Shown here piece by piece: positions 25,327 through 33,869 of a DNA stretch of 33,870 bases (position 1 is its first letter; every line of letters starts with the position of its first letter). Source of the DNA: a bacterium (lineage in GTDB: Bacteria; Acidobacteriota; Terriglobia; Terriglobales; Acidobacteriaceae). The notes under the pieces were generated by a model. The model was not told the origin of the DNA. It saw nothing but the letters and a program-made list of their open reading frames with translations, and made no database searches. Position numbers and translations under genes: made by a program. The stretch covers positions 1 to 33,870 of the forward strand of contig JAMFSC010000044.1 of the NCBI GenBank assembly GCA_026225095.1. Reading direction: 5' to 3'.

Positions 25327-25418
25327 GCACCCAACTCTATACCCACAGGTAATCCGCTCTAACTGTTGCGGGCGGAATCCAGGCCGACCAAAGGGAGGTA
25401 GTCCGGAAGGAGAGGTTC

Positions 25419-27143
25419 TTATCGTCCCCGTCGTCCGTTCCGAGCCGGCGCCGGAACCCGTACCGTGACTTCCCGCCAGGTCTGCGGCCCGCCCCAACCT
25501 CGCATCGCCGTCATGTCCAGCCGCATGGGTCCAGCTCCTGCCGGCTGCGGCAGCGCCTCTCGCAAACCGTCACCGAACTGAGGCAGAGCAGCGGAAAGAG
25601 CTGTCAGCCGCTCCATCGTTGCCGCTCCCGACAGGTGCAGTGTGTACCCATGCAGGTCGAAACGTCCCTCGATCACTGCCGGTTCCCTTCCGCCGAGCGC
25701 GATCGTAGCCGGCGACAGAACCACCGTCCCGACCTCATCGGGCCGGGCTACCGGATGAATTGCACGATCGTCCGCAGGCCTGCTCCCGGCCCTCCGCCGC
25801 CCGACTGCGGCTGTCACAGGAGCCTCCGCCGCCTGCCGGAAGATCAGGTCCCCCAGCACAATCGGGTTCTTCTCGTCGGGACCCGCCTTAATAGTGCCAC
25901 CCTTAACCAGCAGGTTGCCTGCGAAGCCCGTATTCTCCCCGGTCGGCCCATAGCGTATGCTTCCGCTCAGCATTCCGCCCAGCGTCAGCCGCTCGGGAAT
26001 CCGTGCGCTTACTGTCTGCAATAACGCCGCCAGATTTCCTATCGGGGTCGGTGTGACATTCGCTTCGAGCACTGCCGGCCCACGCTGGCGTATATCACCC
26101 AGTGATCCCGAAAGTCGCAGCCCCGCATCTTCCTTCGCCGCATCCGGGGGCAGACTGCACTCGACCGCCGCGAGCGAATGAAACGCGTTCGTCACCGTCA
26201 CCGCGCACGCGGTCTCGAACGAGAGCGGATGCACCGGCACAAAATCCGCCCGCCGCCATCCGTCCAGTCGCACCCGCGCCTGCATCCGGTTCCGCCCCAC
26301 CGTCCCCTGCGTGGAGACGCTCAGCGCCATATCTCCGCGCCAGCCGGCGTCCCGCCCAAGCACAATCCGGCTCATCTCACCCAGCGGAACCGCCCGCCAC
26401 TCTCCATGCAGGTCGATCGGAATCTGCTCAAACGTCGCCGCGCGCCCAAGCGTTCCGTCCACCCGCAGCAGCCCCGTCGACCCCACCGGCACGTCCGTCC
26501 GCGTGGGCTTCCCCGCGATGCGCAGGTGCCACGTCTGCGGGTCCGGCAGCCACAGGGCGAAGTCCGCATCCGTCAACGCGAACGGTGTCTTGACGTCATC
26601 CTGCTTCAGATTCAGCCGAGCCCCCGTCGCCTCGATATACGGAAACCGTGGAGCCCCCCCCGCCGACCGTTGCTCTGTCGGTGCCGCCTCCAGGCGCGCC
26701 GCCTGCAGCAGGATCGAGTCGACGTTCCACTTGCCCGCTGCCGTATGGACCAGGTTGATCGACGGCTCGGTCAGGCTGATCTTCGAAAACTCGACCCGCC
26801 GCCGCCACAGGCTGCTCACCCGAAGCGTCGCATGTACCGTATTCGCCCGAATCGTGGGCTCCGCACCGAACGCGGGGTCCTCGCTGACCACAAAGTTCTC
26901 GAGCGTAAACCCCGGAATCGGCAGAATCGTCAGGTTGATATGGTCCAGGTGAACCGGCCGCCCAAGGCTCTCCGAGATGCTCGTCGTGATCCGCTTCTGG
27001 TACTGGTTCACATTGATCAGCGGAGGCAGAAACGCCATCAGCAGAAGCGCCGTGAACACTGTCAGCAGAATCCAGATCCGCCGAAAGAACGGCGCTCGAA
27101 GGTCGACAGCGGTCTCATCGAGTTGGGTCTGGCCGGGCGTCAT
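25419..27143 (-). CDS. AsmA-family envelope protein
   Basis: 574 residues with one N-terminal transmembrane anchor (about 23-40, IWILLTVFTALLLMAFLP), then the AsmA signature region INVNQYQKRITTSISESLGRPV and LTILPIPGFTLENF. The remainder is a long beta-rich periplasmic part. AsmA-like proteins belong to the group that includes lipid-bridge proteins such as TamB and YhdP, so a role in phospholipid or outer-membrane homeostasis is plausible. The ATG at 27143 has AAGGA five bases upstream. It follows lepB by 69 bp on the same strand. The C-terminus is Arg-rich. Confidence 0.8.
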   Translation of the reverse strand: MTPGQTQLDETAVDLRAPFFRRIWILLTVFTALLLMAFLPPLINVNQYQKRITTSISESLGRPVHLDHINLTILPIPGFTLENFVVSEDPAFGAEPTIRANTVHATLRVSSLWRRRVEFSKISLTEPSINLVHTAAGKWNVDSILLQAARLEAAPTEQRSAGGAPRFPYIEATGARLNLKQDDVKTPFALTDADFALWLPDPQTWHLRIAGKPTRTDVPVGSTGLLRVDGTLGRAATFEQIPIDLHGEWRAVPLGEMSRIVLGRDAGWRGDMALSVSTQGTVGRNRMQARVRLDGWRRADFVPVHPLSFETACAVTVTNAFHSLAAVECSLPPDAAKEDAGLRLSGSLGDIRQRGPAVLEANVTPTPIGNLAALLQTVSARIPERLTLGGMLSGSIRYGPTGENTGFAGNLLVKGGTIKAGPDEKNPIVLGDLIFRQAAEAPVTAAVGRRRAGSRPADDRAIHPVARPDEVGTVVLSPATIALGGREPAVIEGRFDLHGYTLHLSGAATMERLTALSAALPQFGDGLREALPQPAGAGPMRLDMTAMRGWGGPQTWREVTVRVPAPARNGRRGR

Positions 27144-27212
27144 CACTATCCTTGTTTCTCGGCGAGCCCGTCTAAAATCCAGGCCTCATCCGAGCTTTCC
27201 GCCGCTCTCGGG

Positions 27213-28040
27213 CTACTGAACCCGATGCAGCGTTCGTTTCCAGCGCGTCTCGTCGAAGATATGCAGCAGCACATGACCGATAAACGCAATCCGTTCCCCG
27301 GCCGACTGCTTGTTGATCTGGTCCGCCGGCGTCTGGAACGACCAGTACACCAACAGCGGACGCCCCACGATATTCTCCCGCGGCACAAAGCCCCAGAACC
27401 GTCCATCCAGGCTCTGGGTACGGTTATCCCCCATCGCGAACACCTTCCCGGGAGGAACCACCAGGTCATCGCCCACAACGTGATTTGGCAGATCCTCCGC
27501 CCAAAGCGCCGTCACAAGGTCATACGGCCCCGGCTTCAAACTCGGAAAATCATCCCGATACGCGTTATACGCATCGCCATCATCCCCGGGCTTCGAGGTC
27601 TGCGGCTCATTCTGGGCCACCCCGTTCAGGTAAACGATCCCATTCCGCAGGTGGATCCGATCTCCCGGAACCCCGATTGCTCGCTTCACCAGAAACAGGT
27701 CCGGCGTCTCCGGATTCGGCTTGAAGAACACAATGACGTCCCCCCGCCGAATATCCCGATAGTGCACAAACGGAGCCCACTTCGTCTCCGGGGCAAAGGT
27801 TACCCGGTCCACCACCACATGGTCCCCGATCAGCAGTGTCTTCTCCATCGACGCCGATGGAATCTCGAAGTTCTGAAAGATGAACGCCATCACGAACAGC
27901 CCGATCGCCAGCACGCTCGAGATCGAGGCCAGCGCCTCCAACGGAGTCTCGGCTTCAGCCTTCTTCTCGGCCTGGGCGGTCCGCTCCACGCTCTCGTCCG
28001 TCCCGGGGTTTGTCGTCTTGGTGGTCAAGTTCTTCTCCAT
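27213..28040 (-). CDS. lepB: Signal peptidase I (downstream paralogue)
   Basis: 275 residues, an inner-membrane Ser/Lys protease that removes signal peptides after export. One transmembrane helix (about 38-56) precedes the catalytic Ser64 in PSASMEKTLLIGD. The general base is Lys119 in FLVKRAIGVPGD, and box E is GDNRTQSLDGRFWG. Between the lysine box and box E is an insertion with YRDDFPSLKPGPYD. It lies 30 bp downstream of a second lepB-like gene with a similar layout, suggesting tandem duplication. Confidence 0.93.
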   Translation of the reverse strand: MEKNLTTKTTNPGTDESVERTAQAEKKAEAETPLEALASISSVLAIGLFVMAFIFQNFEIPSASMEKTLLIGDHVVVDRVTFAPETKWAPFVHYRDIRRGDVIVFFKPNPETPDLFLVKRAIGVPGDRIHLRNGIVYLNGVAQNEPQTSKPGDDGDAYNAYRDDFPSLKPGPYDLVTALWAEDLPNHVVGDDLVVPPGKVFAMGDNRTQSLDGRFWGFVPRENIVGRPLLVYWSFQTPADQINKQSAGERIAFIGHVLLHIFDETRWKRTLHRVQ

Positions 28041-28070
28041 GGGGCTTCGATATCACAGTGTACCGCGCCC

Positions 28071-28895
28071 CTACCGCACCACGGTAAGCGTTCGGTCCCA
28101 GCGCGCGAAGTCGAACACCGATCGTTCATCCGGAAGCCGCGCCGCCGCGCTCACCCTGACCCGCGCGGACGTCCTCGCCGAAGCCCAATCCCCCGGCCCC
28201 GCCTCGCTCGCCGGATCGTTATCCCGCAGGCGCAGCGACAGATAGATCAGGAACGGCCGCCCCACGATCGCTCCCCTCGGCACCAGCCCCCAATATCGGC
28301 TATCCGAGCTGTCGTTGCGGTTATCCCCCAGCACGAAAAAACTGTCCGCCGGGACCACCAGGTCCCCTCGATCCACCAGCGTTCGCAGGCGCATCCACCA
28401 GCGCGCATCCACCGCCGGGTCCGGCGATCTCACATTCGGAAAGTTGTCCCGGTACACATCCGGTTGATCCCCCCGATACACCGCATACGGCTCGTCGATC
28501 AGCCTCCCATTCAGCACCACATGTCCAGCCCGCAGCCGAACCCGATCCCCCGGCAGCGCTACAATCCGTTTCACCAGGTGCATCGCAGGGTCGACCGGAT
28601 CGTGAAACACGATCACATCCCCCCTGCCCAGCGAGGGCGGCGGCATCAATCCATCGCCCGTCTCGCTCGCCACCTGCTTATCCACCAGCAGGAAGTCACC
28701 CACCAGCAGCGTCGGCTCCATGGACGCCGAAGGAATCCGAAACGGCTGAAATGTAAAGGCAATCAGGAACAAGGCCACCGAAGTCAGCACCAGCATCGAC
28801 TGTACCGCCTGCAGCAGCCCATCCTCCACCGCCTGGAGCCCCCCAGCCTCGGTGGGCGAGCCCGGCCGTCCTATCCCATCAGACTCGTTCTCCAT
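28071..28895 (-). CDS. lepB: Signal peptidase I (upstream paralogue)
   Basis: 274 residues with a transmembrane helix (about 33-50), catalytic Ser58 in PSASMEPTLLVGD, Lys109 in HLVKRIVALPGD and box E GDNRNDSSDSRYWG. Unlike its neighbour the lysine box is IVALPGD, and the C-terminal tail differs. The start ATG 28895, with GGGAGG just upstream, lies inside the 3' end of rnc (17-bp overlap); the long upstream open frame is an Arg-rich shadow of rnc. Both copies keep all catalytic residues, so both are probably active, perhaps on different substrates. Confidence 0.92.
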   Translation of the reverse strand: MENESDGIGRPGSPTEAGGLQAVEDGLLQAVQSMLVLTSVALFLIAFTFQPFRIPSASMEPTLLVGDFLLVDKQVASETGDGLMPPPSLGRGDVIVFHDPVDPAMHLVKRIVALPGDRVRLRAGHVVLNGRLIDEPYAVYRGDQPDVYRDNFPNVRSPDPAVDARWWMRLRTLVDRGDLVVPADSFFVLGDNRNDSSDSRYWGLVPRGAIVGRPFLIYLSLRLRDNDPASEAGPGDWASARTSARVRVSAAARLPDERSVFDFARWDRTLTVVR

Positions 28896-29739
28896 CCTCG
28901 CCTCCCTTCCGCGCCATGCCCTCCGAAATCCCTGCCAGCGCAATCTGCGCCGCTGCCTGCTGCGCCTGCTTCTTGGTCTGGCCCTCCGCCTCCCCCAGCG
29001 CCAGTGTCCGCTCCGGATCACCCTCCACCGGCGCCGCCACCCGGACCTCCACACGAAACCGCCTCCGATGGTCCGGACCCATCTCCGCCGTCAGAACGTA
29101 TTGCGGAGCACCCCGCCCAGCCGCCTGCAGATGCTCCTGCAACGCCGATTTATGATCCCCCACCGCGCCGCTGAACGTATGATTCCCCTGCAGGTCGATC
29201 GCCGCATCCAGCACAGGCAGCGCCGGATCGATCACATACCGGTCGATAAACCTCCGCGCCGCCTCCATCCCTCCATCCAGATAGAGCGCCGCAATCACCG
29301 CCTCAATCGCATTCGCCAGGATCGCCGGCTTCTCCCGTCCCCCGCTGTTCTCCTCGCCCTTGCCAAGCCGCAGAAAGCGCCCCAGCCCCATCCGACCGGC
29401 TACCTCTCCCAGATTCTTCCGGCTCACGATCGAAGCTCGCAGCCGCGTCAACTCACCCTCCCGCGAAGCCGGAAATCTCCGAAACAAGGCCTCCGCCACC
29501 ACGGCGCCCAGCACTGCATCTCCCAGAAACTCCAGCTGTTCATTGTCGGCGGAGGGGTCCGTCAGCATCTCGGGAGCCGTTTCCGACGAGAGCGACCGAT
29601 GCGTCAGCGCCCGTACCAGCAACTCGGGAAGCTCAAACACATGCCCAAACACCGCCTCAAGGTCACCTGAGCCCACACTCGTCGCCACGCCGAGCTTCGC
29701 CCCCGAACCTCCGCCTCCGCGTCGCGACCGTCGCTCCAT
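28879..29739 (-). CDS. rnc: Ribonuclease III
   Basis: Cleaves double-stranded RNA in rRNA maturation and mRNA turnover. From the chosen ATG it has 286 residues, somewhat long because of a Gly/Arg-rich N-terminus. The catalytic domain carries the signature NEQLEFLGDAVLG (66-78, with Glu70 and Asp74) and the second acidic motif NAIEAVIAALYLDGG. The C-terminal dsRNA-binding domain starts at about DHKSALQEHLQ and ends with KKQAQQAAAQIAL. Several upstream ATGs (up to 29823) are in frame and none has a strong Shine-Dalgarno, so the N-terminus is uncertain. Co-transcription with lepB is a common bacterial arrangement. Confidence 0.92.
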   Translation of the reverse strand: MERRSRRGGGGSGAKLGVATSVGSGDLEAVFGHVFELPELLVRALTHRSLSSETAPEMLTDPSADNEQLEFLGDAVLGAVVAEALFRRFPASREGELTRLRASIVSRKNLGEVAGRMGLGRFLRLGKGEENSGGREKPAILANAIEAVIAALYLDGGMEAARRFIDRYVIDPALPVLDAAIDLQGNHTFSGAVGDHKSALQEHLQAAGRGAPQYVLTAEMGPDHRRRFRVEVRVAAPVEGDPERTLALGEAEGQTKKQAQQAAAQIALAGISEGMARKGGEDGERV

Positions 29740-29912
29740 TGTGGCCTGCATCATCTTGCTTACCGCCGTCCTCATTCCCATCATCGGATGCGCCGAGACC
29801 GTGAGCAGCGTCCGCTCCCGCATTTCTATCTGTCATTCCCGAATGCAATCCGCGTTTCCTTGGCCGTTGGCTTCCGTCCTTGCTCTTCCGCCGGCGTTCG
29901 ACAAACAACAAT

Positions 29913-31826
29913 CTACCGCGGAGGAATGCCAGGCGCGCTCGGCTTATAAGCCTCCTTCTCCGCCTTCCCCGTCGGATCGAACGGAGCCTTGTCATCGTCT
30001 TCCTCGGTCGGCCGAGCCCGCTTCGGAGTCGCAAACGGAGCCTTCAGTCCCTTCTCCGCCGCAATCTTCGTATCCGGCGCACTATCCCGCACCGCCAGCG
30101 CCGCCTTGTACTCCTCCAACGCCTTCTTCCGGTGCTCAGGCTCCGCCTGCACGTCGTACAGACGCCCAAGATAGATATGCGACCACGCCAGCGTCCGCGG
30201 GTTCTTCGATTCCTTGATCGCCGCCTCAAAGTGCTCCGTCGCCTCGGTCGGGAAGCGCTGCATCACGCTCACCTGCCCAAGCACATAGTGCGCCTCGGCA
30301 TGGTCCCCCTTGGGGTCGTCCAGAGTCTTCTGTGCGATCTCCTCCGCATCGTCCAGCTCGCCCTTCATCAGCTTCAGCTCCGCCAGTCGAACGCCGGTGA
30401 TCGGAGCCGGAGCCCGGTGAATCGTCGCACGCGTATCCGCGACAAACACAATCTGCGACTCCTGCTTCTTCTGCCGGTCCACATCCATCCCGTACACCAT
30501 CTGCCCGATCGCCTCCTTCAGGCTCTCGGAGTCATGCTCGAGCAGAACCATCTGATCGTAGAAATAAGCCGTCAGCGCCCACCCCTCGTGCATATCCCGG
30601 TCCACCAGCTGCCGTCGCTGCGTCTCCGCCTTCCTCTCGTACGTGGCCACCTCTGCGTCGAACTTGAATCCGTCCGTCCGCTGAGTAATCGCCGCGGGCT
30701 TCACCGGCTTGGGAAAATCGAAGACCATGTTCCGCGCCTCCACCGCCCGGATCAGGCACTCCGTGATCAGGGCCGTGATATCCGACCTGTAGATAAAGTC
30801 GATCGGAGCCGCGCTCAACGGCTTCAGCAGAGGCTCCAAACGGTTCATGGCCGCGGCCCGCGCATAGATCAGCGGCTCAATCGTGTACTGCAGGTACACA
30901 TGCCGCACCTCGTCCATGTGGATCGTGCCTGCCGCATTCGGGCTCGCCACCGCGATGTAATCGTTCGCGTACAACCGCGCGTTGGTGACCGCCGGGGCCA
31001 GCATCGGCTCCAGCAGCACCAGGAACCGGCGCCCGTCATAGCTCGAAACCGGGAGCTTCAGGTAGATATTCGAAGACAGCACCATCTTCGTCAGCGGCTG
31101 GTGTACCCCATCCATCAGCGCCTGGTACTCCGGCCGATGATGGATCCAGATCGCATGCAGATGAGCGTCCTCGTTGAACTTCCGCAGCAGAGGCAGAATC
31201 TGGTCTACCTGCGCCGCATCTGCCGGAAGATCCGTCTCGCTCACCGATGGCTCAAGCGCCGGCGGCGGAGTCGTATACAGCGCCAGCGACACATACTGCG
31301 CCAGGTCCAGCCCCTTATCCGGCTGCTGATGATCCCGCAGATACCCGCACACCCCATCCCGCGCATCCCGCGCCGCGGCCGAGCCCCGCAACTCCTCGTT
31401 CACCTCGTCCCGGATGACGGCTCGCACCGGGTTCGAGTTCGCCAGGTCCGCGTCATACCCGCAGGCATTCAGCGCCACCCCGATATCGAAGAGAGGTTCA
31501 CTCGTCTCCAGCGTAATCGCCGACCCACCCGCCTCCGGCTGCGCAATCCGCGCATGCGACACGCTCTCCTGGATCGGCGCAGGTTCCCCGCTCGAACTCG
31601 AAGAAGCCGGGTTCTGCACCGCGCCGCCTGGACTGGAGCCGCTCTGCCCCGTCGCACCCGGTGTCGAAGGATTCTGCTGTCCCATGGCGGAAGCCGCCAG
31701 CGAAAGACCAAGCAAACCCACGACGCCAAGACACAAGACACGAAGGCGGGAGGGCACAAAGCCGAGACGAAGCGAACGGGAGAACGAACGGGGGACGTGT
31801 GTCATAGGGCAGGACAAGGGGGTCAT
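29913..31826 (-). CDS. Exported TPR-repeat protein of unknown function
   Basis: 637 residues from this start. An N-terminal hydrophobic stretch (LRVLCLGVVGLLGLSLAASAMG) looks like a signal peptide, followed by a Ser/Gly/Pro-rich linker. The middle (about 120-450) is alpha-helical with HMDEVRHVYLQYTIEPLIY, which I cannot assign to a family. From about 490 two or three tetratricopeptide repeats follow (AELKLMKGELDDAEEIAQKTL, AHYVLGQVSVMQRFPTEATEHF, SHIYLGRLYDVQ), a protein-interaction scaffold. The C-terminus is low-complexity. An alternative ATG lies at 31805. It probably acts in the periplasm; function is unknown. Confidence 0.7.
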   Translation of the reverse strand: MTPLSCPMTHVPRSFSRSLRLGFVPSRLRVLCLGVVGLLGLSLAASAMGQQNPSTPGATGQSGSSPGGAVQNPASSSSSGEPAPIQESVSHARIAQPEAGGSAITLETSEPLFDIGVALNACGYDADLANSNPVRAVIRDEVNEELRGSAAARDARDGVCGYLRDHQQPDKGLDLAQYVSLALYTTPPPALEPSVSETDLPADAAQVDQILPLLRKFNEDAHLHAIWIHHRPEYQALMDGVHQPLTKMVLSSNIYLKLPVSSYDGRRFLVLLEPMLAPAVTNARLYANDYIAVASPNAAGTIHMDEVRHVYLQYTIEPLIYARAAAMNRLEPLLKPLSAAPIDFIYRSDITALITECLIRAVEARNMVFDFPKPVKPAAITQRTDGFKFDAEVATYERKAETQRRQLVDRDMHEGWALTAYFYDQMVLLEHDSESLKEAIGQMVYGMDVDRQKKQESQIVFVADTRATIHRAPAPITGVRLAELKLMKGELDDAEEIAQKTLDDPKGDHAEAHYVLGQVSVMQRFPTEATEHFEAAIKESKNPRTLAWSHIYLGRLYDVQAEPEHRKKALEEYKAALAVRDSAPDTKIAAEKGLKAPFATPKRARPTEEDDDKAPFDPTGKAEKEAYKPSAPGIPPR

Positions 31827-32150
31827 AGGCCAATCTTCAACAAAATGCGGACACATCTGTTCGACGCACCGAATCATTCTACGGCAGCCACCCCACCCCT
31901 GACCCACTCATTCCACCAGACCCCACACGCCTTCGGCGCAGCGCACGGACGAGCTTAAGTGGGTCGGAGCACTATGCACGTCAATGGCCAAACCCATCAT
32001 CTCCGAAAACCTGGCGTCAGAACGCGAAAACCCGCTCCAGCCGCGCCTCCCACCACGCCCGGTGCGTGACATCTGTCCAGTTTTTCCATACAAAGTACCA
32101 CGTTCTACCCCATGCGCGGGCAACCAGTTCTGGGCAAGACGAGGGGTACC
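31827..32150. other. Intergenic gap with repeat copy C
   Basis: No gene is supported. The gap holds copy C of the dispersed repeat (32073-32106, minus strand). The same minus-strand frame continues for about 20 codons past the shared core (through AWWEARLERVFAF) and then stops, giving a short open frame but no recognisable protein. The leader of the TPR gene is in the left part. Confidence 0.55.
32073..32106 (-). repeat. Dispersed repeat, copy C (core)
   Basis: On the minus strand this matches the 34-base core of copies A and B, with TGGAAAAACTGGACAG identical in all three and several differences in the first half. It reads RTWYFVWKNWTD in the frame used by the others. The sequence after the core does not match copies A and B. 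Confidence 0.7.
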
Positions 32151-32888
32151 CTATCCCTGGACTGATATACCCGCAAAGGTCAGTACCACGCGACCTTTGA
32201 CCGGAACCCCGAAGACGCTCGCCGGTTTGAACACCGAGAGCAGCAATTGATCCACGATCTGAGACTGAATCGTCCCAGCCTCCGGTCCATCCGGCGGCGT
32301 CAGCATGTTGTAGTCGTACACGCGCCCCTGGCTGTTCACCAACGCCTCGACCACGATGGTGTTCCCGGAGCTGCCGTCCTTGCCCGAGAGCACAATCGGC
32401 CGTGGACTCACCGCCGAGTATAGGTAGTGAGGAGCCGTGATCGCTCCCAGTGGCTCATCGTTCGCGAGCACCGCATTGGGCGGAGGCACCACGCCCAGCA
32501 GAAGCGCAATCACCGCCATCAGGGTGACCGCACAGGCTACGCCAGCCGAAAGCTGGACCGAAAGCGGACGCAACGTATTCTCCCAGAATAGGGAGACCCC
32601 GTCCCGCCAGTTCGACTGCCGGGCCGCCTGCTCTCGCGAGATTGCAAGCCGCAGCCGCAATCCAAGATCCTCCGGAGCCTTCGGGTTCTTCAGCGAGGCC
32701 AGCGTCTGCTGCATCGCCTTCCACCCCTCAAACTCCTCCCCACAGGCCGAGCACCCATCCAGGTGGGCCGCAATCGTCTGCATCTCATGCCCACTGACGG
32801 CGCCATCGAGATAAGCCGAAAACGATTCGCGGATGTTGAGGCAATATTCCGGGTAAATCTGATTCTGATCCAGTGCAAGACCGCTCAT
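32151..32888 (-). CDS. Zinc-finger anti-sigma factor with TonB-C-like periplasmic domain
   Basis: 245 residues. The cytoplasmic N-terminus has a zf-HC2/ZAS-like segment with AHLDGCSACG (His42, Cys46, Cys49), the zinc motif that clamps ECF sigma factors. One transmembrane helix follows at about 115-137 (SAGVACAVTLMAVIALLLGVV). The periplasmic part (about 170-245) has strand patterns VVEALVNSQGRVYDYNML, LLLSVFKPASVFGVPV and GRVVLTFAGISV that resemble a TonB C-terminal domain; this assignment is by eye. Its ATG overlaps the sigma gene's stop (ATGA), so the pair is coupled. Confidence 0.85.
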   Translation of the reverse strand: MSGLALDQNQIYPEYCLNIRESFSAYLDGAVSGHEMQTIAAHLDGCSACGEEFEGWKAMQQTLASLKNPKAPEDLGLRLRLAISREQAARQSNWRDGVSLFWENTLRPLSVQLSAGVACAVTLMAVIALLLGVVPPPNAVLANDEPLGAITAPHYLYSAVSPRPIVLSGKDGSSGNTIVVEALVNSQGRVYDYNMLTPPDGPEAGTIQSQIVDQLLLSVFKPASVFGVPVKGRVVLTFAGISVQG

Positions 32889-33556
32889 CGCGTCGAACCT
32901 CCCGCAGTCATCGCCGCTGCCAGACTTCCGTCCGCAGACAGCAGAATCTTCAGCGCAGAGCGTCCGCGCGTCAGCCGCGACTTCACCGTCCCAAGGTTGC
33001 AGTCCAGGATCTCGGCAATCTCCTCATACGCGAAACCCTCGATCTCGCGCAGCACAACGACATTCCGGTAGGCCTCCGGAAGCTCCCGCAGCGCGGCTTC
33101 AACCCTCTCCCGCATCTGCGCCTGAACCGCATGATCGTAGGGAGAATCCCGCTGATCGGCTAGCGTGGCCGACAAACACAGGCTCTGACCGTCCTCGTCC
33201 GGTTCCGTCGACGAGTCGATCGTGACCTCCTGCCGCTTGTGCCGCGACCACCAGCGACGCTGATTGGAGGCCTCATGCAGCGCGATCCGGTAGAGCCATG
33301 TCCGCAGACTGGAGTCGCCATGGAAGCTCCGGATGCTCCGGAACACCTTCACGAACACCTCCTGCGTAATGTCGGCTGCATCCGCTGGATCCTGCAGCGA
33401 CCGCGCGATCAGGGTATAAAGCGGCTGATGATACTGGGCAATCAGCATCCCGAACGCCTGCTCCGAGCCAGCCTTCAACTCAGCCACCAGCGCAGCATCC
33501 TCCGTCCGGACTCCGATCGCACTCGCCAGATTGCTCACTGCCATGCCCGCCTGCAT
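32885..33556 (-). CDS. ECF-type RNA polymerase sigma factor (RpoE/SigW-like)
   Basis: 223 residues. Region 2 is about 30-100 (LIAQYHQPLYTLIARSL, AADITQEVFVKVFRSI, then LRTWLYRIALHEASNQRRWW). Region 4 is about 155-205 (LPEAYRNVVVLREIEGFAY, then EEIAEILDCNLGTVKSRL). AAGGA lies eight bases before the ATG at 33556, supporting that start over Met5. It is coupled to the downstream anti-sigma gene and has an RpoE-like promoter at 33673-33702, so positive autoregulation is likely. Confidence 0.94.
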   Translation of the reverse strand: MQAGMAVSNLASAIGVRTEDAALVAELKAGSEQAFGMLIAQYHQPLYTLIARSLQDPADAADITQEVFVKVFRSIRSFHGDSSLRTWLYRIALHEASNQRRWWSRHKRQEVTIDSSTEPDEDGQSLCLSATLADQRDSPYDHAVQAQMRERVEAALRELPEAYRNVVVLREIEGFAYEEIAEILDCNLGTVKSRLTRGRSALKILLSADGSLAAAMTAGGSTR

Positions 33557-33672
33557 ATCGGGTGTCCTTTACACTACGTCGTTCGGTACGCGCCTGCAAG
33601 CGCCAGGCCCAACAATCCACGAGGGGGGGTACTGCGTCGCCGGCGACCGAGTGCTCGCTCACTCTGCTGTTC

Positions 33673-33702
33673 TTAGACACCGCATTACCTCGAATTTGTT
33701 CC
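33673..33702 (-). promoter_or_regulatory. ECF (RpoE-like) promoter of the sigma/anti-sigma operon
   Basis: On the minus strand, GGAACAA (33696-33702) and GTCTAA (33673-33678) are 17 bp apart. RpoE-type promoters carry GGAACTT and GTCnAA at about this spacing. The predicted leader to the ATG at 33556 is about 110 nt. Such sites are classically recognised by the sigma factor whose gene they drive. Confidence 0.55.
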
Positions 33703-33741
33703 AATTCGGCCAACAATCTACGCTGCGGAAACCCTGCCAGT

Positions 33742-33770
33742 TTGACGGATGCCCTCCACTCCGCGACAAT
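33742..33770 (+). promoter_or_regulatory. Promoter of tRNA-Ala
   Basis: TTGACG (33742-33747) and GACAAT (33765-33770) are separated by 17 bp, five of six consensus matches each. Transcription would begin near 33777, about 17 bases before the tRNA. Confidence 0.65.
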
Positions 33771-33793
33771 AGACAGAGTCCTTCCCCAAGAGT

Positions 33794-33869
33794 GGGCCTG
33801 TGGCGCAGCTGGGAGCGCGCTTCCATGGCATGGAAGAGGTCATCGGTTCGATCCCGATCAGGTCCACCA
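33794..33869 (+). tRNA. tRNA-Ala (anticodon GGC)
   Basis: A 76-base cloverleaf: acceptor stem GGGCCTG with CAGGTCC, including the G3:U70 wobble pair that identifies alanine tRNAs; D stem GCGC/GCGC; anticodon stem CTTCC/GGAAG around the loop ATGGCAT (anticodon GGC, reading GCC); T stem ATCGG/CCGAT with TTCGATC. The discriminator is A and CCA is encoded. It has its own promoter just upstream. Confidence 0.95.

Larger units (their letters stand above)
24916..25418. other. Intergenic gap with two repeat types
   Basis: The gap lies between convergent genes. It holds copy B of the 34-bp dispersed repeat (25083-25138), a stretch (about 25180-25206) of the CCTTCACTTCGTTGAGGATGAC type that resembles a widespread interspersed element in such genomes, and a strong imperfect palindrome at 25289-25326. 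Short frames exist, including one that reads through repeat copy B, but nothing in them looks like a conserved protein. Confidence 0.6.

Noticed and set aside
26178-29174. Plus-strand open frame of 998 codons
   Set aside because: It lies antisense to asmA and both lepB genes, is extremely Arg/Pro/His-rich without domain motifs, and is explained by the codon bias of the minus-strand genes.
29880-31958. Plus-strand open frame of 692 codons
   Set aside because: Arg/Leu/His-rich shadow antisense to the TPR gene, which itself has a leader and TPR motifs.
31984-32250. Possible 88-residue plus-strand gene
   Set aside because: It is antisense to repeat copy C and to the end of the anti-sigma gene and has no supporting motif.
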